DNA of 11,602 bases from Bacteroidaceae bacterium. GTDB taxonomy: Bacteria; Bacteroidota; Bacteroidia; Bacteroidales; Bacteroidaceae. Positions 7,199 through 11,602 of this stretch are shown here, piece after piece. A model generated the notes under the pieces. That model worked only from the letters and a program-made list of their open reading frames with translations. It made no database searches and had not been told where the DNA came from. The stretch is taken from contig JAILIJ010000261.1 of the NCBI GenBank assembly GCA_024695315.1, forward strand, positions 1-11,602. Reading direction: 5' to 3'. Position numbers and translations under genes: made by a program. Numbering within the stretch: the stretch's first letter is position 1; every line of letters starts with the position of its first letter.

Positions 7199-7214
7199 CT
7201 TATATTTCCTTAAT

Positions 7215-7244
7215 CAAAAATAGTTATCTATTCTGTTCTACAAG
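7215..7244 (-). promoter_or_regulatory. Possible promoter of the MFS gene
   Basis: On the minus strand, TATTTTTG (complement of 7215-7222) matches the -7 element. An imperfect CTTG (complement of 7241-7244) lies 18 nt upstream. The predicted start would leave a leader of only about 10 nt that overlaps the AAGGA ribosome site, which weakens the call. Confidence 0.35.
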
Positions 7245-7258
7245 AAAAGTCATTAAAC

Positions 7259-7293
7259 AAAAAAATCCTAAACATCGAGGTTTAGGATTTTTT
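7259..7293 (-). terminator. Bidirectional terminator downstream of the tRNA genes
   Basis: TCCTAAAC (7266-7273) pairs with GTTTAGGA (7280-7287) around ATCGAG, flanked by an A-tract on one side and a T-tract on the other. Read on the minus strand, the hairpin starts 3 nt after the last tRNA and ends in seven T, so it terminates the tRNA transcript. It also separates that transcript from the MFS gene. Confidence 0.88.
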
Positions 7294-7295
7294 CG

Positions 7296-7368
7296 TGGTA
7301 CCACCAGGAATCGAACCGGGGACACAAGGATTTTCAGTCCTTTGCTCTACCAACTGAGCTATGGCACC
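7296..7368 (-). tRNA. tRNA-Phe (GAA), copy 2 in transcription order
   Basis: The minus strand folds into a 73-nt cloverleaf. The acceptor GGTGCCA pairs with TGGTACC (one G-U), the D-arm is GCTC/GAGC, the anticodon stem AAGGA/TCCTT carries loop CTGAAAA with anticodon GAA, and the T-loop is TTCGATT. The discriminator is A. CCA is not encoded (the next bases are CG) and must be added by nucleotidyltransferase. The T-stem CCCGG/CCTGG has a C-U mismatch at its central pair (51-63). Identical to the other copy. Confidence 0.96.
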
Positions 7369-7392
7369 TTGTAGTATAAATTGTAATGAGAG

Positions 7393-7465
7393 TGGTACCA
7401 CCAGGAATCGAACCGGGGACACAAGGATTTTCAGTCCTTTGCTCTACCAACTGAGCTATGGCACC
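7393..7465 (-). tRNA. tRNA-Phe (GAA), copy 1 in transcription order
   Basis: A 73-nt cloverleaf identical to the copy at 7296-7368, separated from it by a 24-nt spacer, including the GAA anticodon and the central C-U mismatch in the T-stem. CCA is not encoded. Both copies are probably transcribed together from the promoter at 7514-7545. Tandem duplication with full identity suggests recent copying or gene conversion. Confidence 0.96.
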
Positions 7466-7513
7466 TTCATCATCACTTTTTATGTTCGCCTCACCATTTC
7501 GGTTTAGCGAGTG

Positions 7514-7545
7514 CAAAGGTAAGACGTTTTTTTCAACCCACCAAA
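7514..7545 (-). promoter_or_regulatory. Promoter of the tRNA-Phe pair
   Basis: On the minus strand, TTTG (complement of 7542-7545) is followed after 20 nt by TACCTTTG (complement of 7514-7521), a good match to the Bacteroidetes consensus. The first tRNA begins about 45 nt downstream of the -7 box. Confidence 0.72.
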
Positions 7546-7632
7546 CTTTTCCACAAAAAATTTACACTCTCATTTAAAAATCCACCATAATGGACAATAA
7601 AAACCGATTATCGTTTCTTTTTGAATAGTTTT

Positions 7633-7675
7633 TTATATAAAAAAGGAGAATGATGAATCATTCCCCTTTCTATAT
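7633..7675 (-). terminator. Terminator of the MaoC-like gene
   Basis: On the minus strand, AAAGGGGAATGA pairs with TCATTCTCCTTT through 12 positions including one G-U, with tetraloop TTCA, followed by a T-rich run. On the plus strand the same position is an A-C mismatch, which supports minus-strand use. It lies about 30 nt past the stop of the MaoC-like gene. Confidence 0.78.
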
Positions 7676-7696
7676 AAAAGTATAAAAATAGTCTTA

Positions 7697-8164
7697 TTAG
7701 TTTTCGAAATAATAAAGAAAAGTAGCAACACCCTCGAGAGCAGGCTTCTTTTCATCCTTAATTTCGATTTTGAATTTAATCTCAGCCTTACAAGTACCAC
7801 GAAGGTTAACTATAGACTGCAATACAGTAGACATACGAATACTCTGTCCAGAAAGAACAGGCTTACCAAATCTCATTTTGTCCATTCCATAGTTCACAAG
7901 CATCTTGATGTTCTTAACATCAATAATCTGGCTCCAAAGATAAGGGAGGAGAGATAATGTAAGATATCCATGAACAATAGTTGACTTGTATGGACTTTCA
8001 ACCTTTGCGCGTTCTACGTCAACATGAATCCACTGATTATCGAGTGTAGCATCAGCAAAAAGGTTGATACGTTCCTGTGGAACTTCAACCCAGTCAGATG
8101 TGCCCAGTTCCTTACCCACATAAGAAGCGAACTCATCATATGAATTAATTATAAGCTTTTCCAT
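7697..8164 (-). CDS. MaoC-like hot-dog dehydratase
   Basis: The 155-residue protein has the hydratase motif region FADATLDNQWIHVD (36-49), in which Asp42 and His47 have the D-x4-H spacing of the catalytic pair of (R)-specific enoyl-CoA hydratases. The glycine normally before the Asp is Leu41 here. A second family block, STIVHGYLTLSLLPYL (70-85), follows. This is the NodN/Rv0130-like branch, expected to hydrate or dehydrate acyl-CoA or acyl-ACP substrates in the cytoplasm; the real substrate is unknown. The ATG at 8164 was chosen because the GTG at 8189-8191, which would add nine residues, overlaps the predicted -7 promoter box. The gene appears to be monocistronic, with its own terminator. 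Confidence 0.88.
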   Translation of the reverse strand: MEKLIINSYDEFASYVGKELGTSDWVEVPQERINLFADATLDNQWIHVDVERAKVESPYKSTIVHGYLTLSLLPYLWSQIIDVKNIKMLVNYGMDKMRFGKPVLSGQSIRMSTVLQSIVNLRGTCKAEIKFKIEIKDEKKPALEGVATFLYYFEN

Positions 8165-8190
8165 AATGTTTTTTACTATTAAATTTTGCA

Positions 8191-8198
8191 CAAAGTTA
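8191..8198 (-). promoter_or_regulatory. Promoter -7 box of the MaoC-like gene
   Basis: TAACTTTG on the minus strand matches the -7 element and places the transcription start near 8184, about 20 nt before the ATG. No TTTG lies at the ideal distance: the nearest is 16 nt upstream of the box, so the -33 element is weak. Confidence 0.5.
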
Positions 8199-8256
8199 CA
8201 CTTTTCTACGTAAACAAATCATAAAACGTAATAAAAATTTCACACTCATCGGGAAA

Positions 8257-8439
8257 ATGTGCGATTTACGACAAACATTTCATATTAAGCGCCGCCAAAT
8301 GAAAGGTAGAGTTTACCACACAAGCCGTATTATAGCATACCTTAGACACTACAAGAAGCAGCCAAAACAACAATTAACATCAATCGAAAGAAAATACAAA
8401 TCGCGCATTTTCCGACTTATCATACTTCACCCCAAATAG
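8257..8439 (+). CDS. Doubtful small basic ORF (60 aa)
   Basis: An ATG-to-TAG frame of 60 codons encodes a strongly basic peptide rich in Lys, Arg, His and Gln, with an internal Met at position 15. No signal peptide, membrane helix or known motif is visible. No TAnnTTTG promoter box and no clear ribosome site precede it. It lies 5' of the 11-bp repeat and could be a chance frame, part of a dispersed intergenic element, or a gene remnant. Function unknown. Confidence 0.15.
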   Translation: MCDLRQTFHIKRRQMKGRVYHTSRIIAYLRHYKKQPKQQLTSIERKYKSRIFRLIILHPK

Positions 8440-8472
8440 GCATTTTTTTGACATACTATTCTACCCCACTTC

Positions 8473-8516
8473 CTTCGGCAACGCTTCGTATCTCCTTCGT
8501 ATCACATTCGTATTCC
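8473..8516. repeat. Four-unit 11-bp tandem repeat
   Basis: Four consecutive 11-bp units start at 8473, 8484, 8495 and 8506: CTTCGGCAACG, CTTCGTATCTC, CTTCGTATCAC, ATTCGTATTCC. The TTCG core occurs at the same place in each unit and TTCGTAT in the last three. The period is close to one helical turn, so all cores face the same side of the DNA. Confidence 0.7.
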
Positions 8517-8751
8517 TTAGCTGATGAGTATCGATTTTGTATGATTAAAATTTTAGCTCATCCCCTAATAGAATCGGAGATAGAAATGTACCGTCAGATG
8601 AATATTCAAATGTAATAAAAAAGCAGGAATTAACACCATTTTCAGACCCCCACAAAAATTTTAACATAACATTTAACATTTTAACACTTTCGTTCCGAAG
8701 GGTTGTAATCTCGACTTTACAAATACTTTTATAATTGGAAAGGACTTATCG

Positions 8752-8789
8752 TAAAAAAATAGAGGCATACTTATAGAAAGCACGCCTCT
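8752..8789 (-). terminator. Terminator of the uxuA-uxuB operon
   Basis: On the minus strand AGAGGCGTGCTT pairs with AAGTATGCCTCT over 12 positions, including two G-U wobbles, with loop TCTAT and a following run of seven T. On the plus strand two pairs become A-C mismatches and no T-tract follows, so it serves the minus strand. It lies about 145 nt beyond the uxuB stop, leaving an unusually long 3' untranslated segment. Confidence 0.82.
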
Positions 8790-8934
8790 GATATTTAAAT
8801 CGCATTATATAAATTAAGTTTCGCAAGTTCGGCAAGCCTCACTTGAAGGTAGTAAAAAGAGAATTTTATTGGAGTAATATATAAGTTAAAAAGACTACTT
8901 TTTCAGACTCCTTCCGCAACTTAAATAATTGGTT

Positions 8935-9753
8935 TTATACTCCTGAGAAACTACTAAAGCCACCATCAACAGGTATGATTGTTCCAGTCACGAAACTTGC
9001 CTCATCACTTGCCAAGAATCTCACGATACCATTTAGTTCACTTATATCTCCAAAACGTCCCATTGGAGTCTTATTAAGAACCTTATGACTGCGCTCAGTC
9101 AACGAACCATCTTCATTTAAAAGAGCCTTACGGTTCTGTTCACCAATAAAGAAACCTGGAGCAATAGCGTTCACTCTAATCTTATCTCCATATTTACGAG
9201 CAAAATCCTGAGCCAACCATTTTGTAAGTGCATTCACACCCTCCTTTGCTATAGAATATCCCATAACTCGTGAGAGAGCATCATAGGCAGCCATAGAGCT
9301 AACATTAATTATGCTTCCACTCTTCTGCTCAGCCATCAACTTGCCAAACGTAAGACATGGATATATTGTTCCCCAAAGATTCAAATCTACAACTTTGTGT
9401 AAAGCATCAAAATCAGACTCATACACATTCATATCATCCATGATATTTGCACCCGCAACATTTCCACCTGCTGCGTTGACAAGAATATCCACTCTTCCAA
9501 ACTGCGCCTTCACCTTTTCAGTAAGCGCCACAATCTCGTCTTTGTTTAGCACGTTACATACAAAACCAGTTACAGACGTATTGTTCTGCTTTGCAACAGG
9601 AGAAAGTTTAGCAAGAGCTTTATCTACCGTTTCTTGGCGTGAGCCAACAACAATAACTGTTGCTGAAGCTTGAAGAAGTCCCTCACTAACATTACTACCG
9701 AGCACACCTGTGCCACCTGTCACAACTGCTATTTTTCCTGATAAAGAAGTCAT
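8935..9753 (-). CDS. uxuB: D-mannonate oxidoreductase (fructuronate reductase), SDR type
   Basis: The 272-residue protein is a classical short-chain dehydrogenase/reductase. It shows the cofactor motif TGGTGVLG (12-19), NAAGG (93-97), an Asn at 125 and the catalytic S153, Y166, K170 with the usual spacing. PVDGGFSSFSGV closes the fold. Placement 1 nt downstream of uxuA indicates the reduction of D-fructuronate to D-mannonate. This matches the SDR-type UxuB (YjmF) of Bacillus and differs from the unrelated long-chain UxuB of E. coli. NADH preference cannot be read reliably. The main alternative is another SDR on sugar acids, such as a KduD-like 2-keto-3-deoxygluconate dehydrogenase, but the uxuA linkage favours the present call. 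Confidence 0.87.
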   Translation of the reverse strand: MTSLSGKIAVVTGGTGVLGSNVSEGLLQASATVIVVGSRQETVDKALAKLSPVAKQNNTSVTGFVCNVLNKDEIVALTEKVKAQFGRVDILVNAAGGNVAGANIMDDMNVYESDFDALHKVVDLNLWGTIYPCLTFGKLMAEQKSGSIINVSSMAAYDALSRVMGYSIAKEGVNALTKWLAQDFARKYGDKIRVNAIAPGFFIGEQNRKALLNEDGSLTERSHKVLNKTPMGRFGDISELNGIVRFLASDEASFVTGTIIPVDGGFSSFSGV

Positions 9754-9754
9754 A

Positions 9755-10936
9755 TTATTTATTTTTAAGATTATTCATATATTTTATAGTAGCCATCACA
9801 CCATCCATTTGCAGGAGTCCCATCATACGGCCATGGAATGAGTAACCTGCATTATATCCCTTATCCTCATCACCAAGTGTGCAACGTCCATGATCCACAC
9901 GCATAGGGAGGTTTGGATTCTGCTCTTCGAAAATTCTACAAACCTCAATAAGATTTGCACGTCCGCCAAGATGGTCTGCCTCTATGAAATCGCCATTTTC
10001 AAATACATTTGTAGAACGCAAATGAACGAAATGAGTACGCTTAGCATACTTACGAGCCAAGGCTGGAACGTCATTCTGAGCGCCTGCAGAAAGCGAACCA
10101 CAGCAGAATGTCAGTCCATTATGAGGATTGTCGACAGCATTTAAGAACCACGCAATATCTTCATCGCAAGTAACCACACGTGGTAAGCCCAGCAACTGCA
10201 TAGGTGGGTCATCAGGATGAACACACATGTTCATATTATACTCATCACATGTAGGCATGATCTGCTCCAAGAAATATTTCCAGTTGGCACGAAGTTTCTC
10301 AGGAGTAATACCATCGTACAACTTAAGAAGTTTTCTGAATAGCGCTACAGGCTGCTTATCCTCTTCAGTAATATTACCATTTACAAAACCTTGAGTTTTT
10401 ACGATAATAGTATCTACAAGAGCATCATCATCGGCTGGAGTCATAGTCTTCTTCATCTCAGCAGCTGCCGCAAGCTCCTCATCCGTATAATCAGCCTCAC
10501 ATCCTTCACGTTTCAGAATATATTTATCGAAGTAGACAAATTTTACCTTATTGAAATATAAAGATGTGCTACCATCTTCCCACTTATGATCAAGTTCTGT
10601 ACGAGCCCAATCAAGAACAGGCATGAAATTATAACAGATTGTATGAATGCCACATTTACCCAAATTTGCAAGACTAATCTTATAGTTCTCTATAAGCTGA
10701 TCGCGCTCCGGACCACCATATTTAATAGCTTCACAGACAGGAAGACTTTCTACTACGGACCAGCGCAGTCCGGCAGCCTCTATATAGTTCTTCATATCCA
10801 TAATAGCCTCAACGGTCCACACATCTCCATTTTTTACATCATGCAGAGCTGTTACTATGCCCTCCACTCCAATTTGACGAAGCATCTCAAGAGTAATCTT
10901 GTCCTTCTTACCAAACCAGCGCCACGTTTTTTCCAT
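9755..10936 (-). CDS. uxuA: Mannonate dehydratase
   Basis: The 393-residue protein is a full-length UxuA, which dehydrates D-mannonate to 2-keto-3-deoxy-D-gluconate in hexuronate breakdown. It starts MEKTWRWFGKKD and shows the family blocks LRWSVVESLPV (57-67), CYNFMPVLDW (101-110), CVHPDDPP (238-245), FCCGSLSAG (277-285), HFVHLRST (302-309) and RVDHGR (346-351). His240, Cys278 or Cys279, His305 and Asp348 match the type of ligands that bind the Mn2+ ion in this family. The stop codon is followed after 1 nt by the uxuB ATG, so the two are co-transcribed and probably translationally coupled. The gene reads divergently from rplS, and two -7-like boxes lie upstream. Induction by hexuronates is expected from the pathway; no regulator gene is in the window. 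Confidence 0.97.
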   Translation of the reverse strand: MEKTWRWFGKKDKITLEMLRQIGVEGIVTALHDVKNGDVWTVEAIMDMKNYIEAAGLRWSVVESLPVCEAIKYGGPERDQLIENYKISLANLGKCGIHTICYNFMPVLDWARTELDHKWEDGSTSLYFNKVKFVYFDKYILKREGCEADYTDEELAAAAEMKKTMTPADDDALVDTIIVKTQGFVNGNITEEDKQPVALFRKLLKLYDGITPEKLRANWKYFLEQIMPTCDEYNMNMCVHPDDPPMQLLGLPRVVTCDEDIAWFLNAVDNPHNGLTFCCGSLSAGAQNDVPALARKYAKRTHFVHLRSTNVFENGDFIEADHLGGRANLIEVCRIFEEQNPNLPMRVDHGRCTLGDEDKGYNAGYSFHGRMMGLLQMDGVMATIKYMNNLKNK

Positions 10937-10960
10937 ATTAAATTACAAGTATATTTAAGT

Positions 10961-10968
10961 CAAAGTTA
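10961..10968 (-). promoter_or_regulatory. Candidate -7 box of uxuA, proximal
   Basis: TAACTTTG on the minus strand, 25 nt before the ATG. No TTTG lies at the right distance upstream, so if used it may depend on an activator. Confidence 0.35.
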
Positions 10969-11020
10969 ATACTATGTTTTTACATTACGTTTTAGACTTT
11001 CTTATCACGTATAACGAATG

Positions 11021-11028
11021 CAAAGTTA
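11021..11028 (-). promoter_or_regulatory. Candidate -7 box of uxuA, distal
   Basis: TAACTTTG followed by GC on the minus strand, 85 nt before the ATG, again with only a poor -33 element (TTAC at 22 nt). Both boxes share the nine bases TTAACTTTG and are 60 bp apart. Start near 11014 would give a leader of about 78 nt. Confidence 0.4.
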
Positions 11029-11121
11029 ACGTTTTTTGATGTCTGATGATGTAAAAAGACGTACCATTTTTATTCAAAAACGTATCAAAATGAGGTTAAA
11101 ACGAATTTTCCACCATTAAAA

Positions 11122-11154
11122 TTATGTAAATGAAAGAAAAAAGAATTATCTTTG
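11122..11154 (+). promoter_or_regulatory. Promoter of rplS
   Basis: TATCTTTG (11147-11154) is a full match to the -7 element. The -33 region is the imperfect TTATG at 11122-11126, 20 nt upstream. Transcription should start near 11161, at the base of the predicted leader stem. Confidence 0.65.
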
Positions 11155-11162
11155 CACCGTTT

Positions 11163-11207
11163 TGCGAAGCCGCTGTTTAGGAATTTGTGACTAGAGAATG
11201 CTTCGTG
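11163..11207 (+). ncRNA. Structured 5' leader of rplS (candidate ribosomal-protein leader)
   Basis: TGCGAAGC (11163-11170) pairs with GCTTCGTG (11200-11207) with two wobble pairs. Inside, TTTAG (11176-11180) pairs with CTAGA (11191-11195) with one wobble, capped by a 10-nt loop; the internal loop is CGCTG/GAAT. The structure starts almost at the predicted 5' end of the mRNA and ends 33 nt before the ATG. Leaders that bind their own ribosomal protein are common for this gene class; autoregulation here is inference. Confidence 0.45.
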
Positions 11208-11240
11208 TTTATTTACATAAAAATTTATTTAATAAAATTT

Positions 11241-11602
11241 ATGGCTAAAGTAGATTTGATGAAGATTGCTGAGGAAGCTTTCGCTACAGGCAAGCAGCAC
11301 CCAGCATTCAAGGCAGGTGATACAGTCACTGTTGCTTACAAGATTATTGAAGGTTCAAAGGAGCGTATTCAGCTCTACCGCGGTGTTGTTATCAAGATTA
11401 GCGGTGAGGGTACTAAGAAGCGTTTCACTGTTCGTAAGATGTCAGGAACTGTTGGTGTTGAGCGTATCTTCCCACTCGAGTCTCCAAACATCGAGAGCAT
11501 CGAGGTTAACAAGATTGGTAAGGTTCGCCGCGCTAAGCTTTACTACCTCCGTGATCTTACAGGTAAGAAGGCTCGTATTAAGGAGAAGCTTTCTGCAGCA
11601 AA
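11241..11602 (+). CDS. rplS: 50S ribosomal protein L19 (bL19), 3' end cut by the window
   Basis: The frame opens with MAKVDLMKIAEEAF at the ATG 11241 and stays open for 120 codons to the window edge. Blocks GDTVTVAYKIIEGSKERIQL, RGVVIK, VRKMSGTVGVERIFPLESP and GKVRRAKLYYLRDLTGKKARI identify bL19, which sits at the 30S-50S interface (bridge B8). bL19 is usually 115-125 residues, so at most a few codons are missing. Codon choice is strongly biased (AAG, CGT, GGT, GTT), unlike its neighbours, as expected for a highly expressed gene. It does not have the common bacterial trmD neighbour upstream; it stands alone with its own promoter and leader, divergent from uxuA. Confidence 0.97.
   Translation, partial: MAKVDLMKIAEEAFATGKQHPAFKAGDTVTVAYKIIEGSKERIQLYRGVVIKISGEGTKKRFTVRKMSGTVGVERIFPLESPNIESIEVNKIGKVRRAKLYYLRDLTGKKARIKEKLSAA

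Larger units (their letters stand above)
8192..8934. other. Gene-poor intergenic region (about 740 nt)
   Basis: No recognisable protein-coding gene fits here. It holds the MaoC-like gene promoter (8191-8198), a doubtful 60-codon basic ORF on the plus strand (8257-8439), an 11-bp tandem repeat (8473-8516), AT-rich DNA with three copies of TTTAACA (8660-8686), the strong minus-strand terminator at 8752-8789, and a 145-nt segment between that terminator and the uxuB stop. No tRNA or transposase remnant was recognised. Confidence 0.6.
10937..11240. other. Divergent intergenic region uxuA / rplS
   Basis: This 304-nt gap holds promoters for both directions and no ORF. Toward uxuA there are two TAACTTTG boxes (complements of 10961-10968 and 11021-11028). 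Toward rplS there is a TATCTTTG box (11147-11154) and a structured leader. Between them ACGTAY occurs at 11007, 11059 and 11080, the last two 21 bp apart; this is a possible but unproven operator pattern. Confidence 0.6.

Noticed and set aside
7334..7516. A 60-codon minus-strand ORF across the tRNA gene, with peptide AIAQLVEQRTENPC...
   Set aside because: It is the translation of tRNA sequence, a well-known false ORF pattern.
8165..8191. GTG at 8189-8191 as start of the MaoC-like gene
   Set aside because: The GTG overlaps the predicted -7 promoter box; the ATG at 8164 fits the family N-terminus.
8473..8516. CRISPR-like array
   Set aside because: Units are 11 bp with no unique spacers, and no cas genes are present.
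8888..8903. Small hairpin AAAAAG-ACTA-CTTTTT
   Set aside because: A 6-bp A/T stem is expected by chance in DNA this AT-rich.
9311..9673. A 120-codon plus-strand ORF inside uxuB
   Set aside because: It is antisense to a clear SDR gene, with no promoter and no protein-like motif.
10586..10969. A 127-codon plus-strand ORF inside uxuA
   Set aside because: It is antisense to a conserved enzyme and shows no family resemblance.

Overview
The window looks like a chromosomal segment of a member of the Bacteroidota, most likely Prevotella or a close relative. The evidence is the AT-rich intergenic DNA, the repeated promoters of the Bacteroidetes type (TTTG, about 19-20 nt, then TAnnTTTG), the weak Shine-Dalgarno sequences, and the gene set: an mrdA-rodA pair, a PSP1/RicT protein followed by GldH, and an SDR-type UxuB next to UxuA. 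Genus is inferred from protein character and was not checked against a database.

Layout. Positions 1-186 hold the 3' end of a PBP2 gene (mrdA), overlapping rodA (167-1633) by 20 nt; together they make the elongasome glycosyltransferase/transpeptidase pair. A new promoter with a hairpin-containing leader then drives ricT (1787-3238) and the gldH-like lipoprotein gene (about 3240-3719). This rightward block meets a leftward block at 3720-3881, which holds two related terminator hairpins. The leftward block, in transcription order, is an MFS transporter (7198-6026), metF (5936-4983, with its own strong promoter) and holB (4970-3882, 12 nt after metF). Upstream of it lie two identical tRNA-Phe(GAA) genes on the minus strand, with their own promoter and a bidirectional terminator, and then a MaoC-type hot-dog dehydratase (8164-7697).

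A gene-poor stretch (8192-8934) carries a doubtful small basic ORF, a four-unit 11-bp tandem repeat, and the strong minus-strand terminator of the next operon. That operon is uxuA-uxuB (10936-8935), mannonate dehydratase followed after 1 nt by an SDR-type D-mannonate oxidoreductase. Together they convert D-fructuronate through D-mannonate to 2-keto-3-deoxygluconate, which points to growth on hexuronates from plant or host glycans. A divergent intergenic region separates it from rplS (11241 to the window end), which has a compact structured leader that may be an autoregulatory ribosomal-protein leader.

Overall this is mostly housekeeping and carbon-metabolism DNA. I found no defence island, CRISPR array, transposase, phage or other clear new system. 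The most interesting items are the rplS leader structure, the odd repeats in 8192-8934, the long disordered basic tail on RicT, the palindromes at the ricT and metF start regions, and the degenerate delta-prime subunit.
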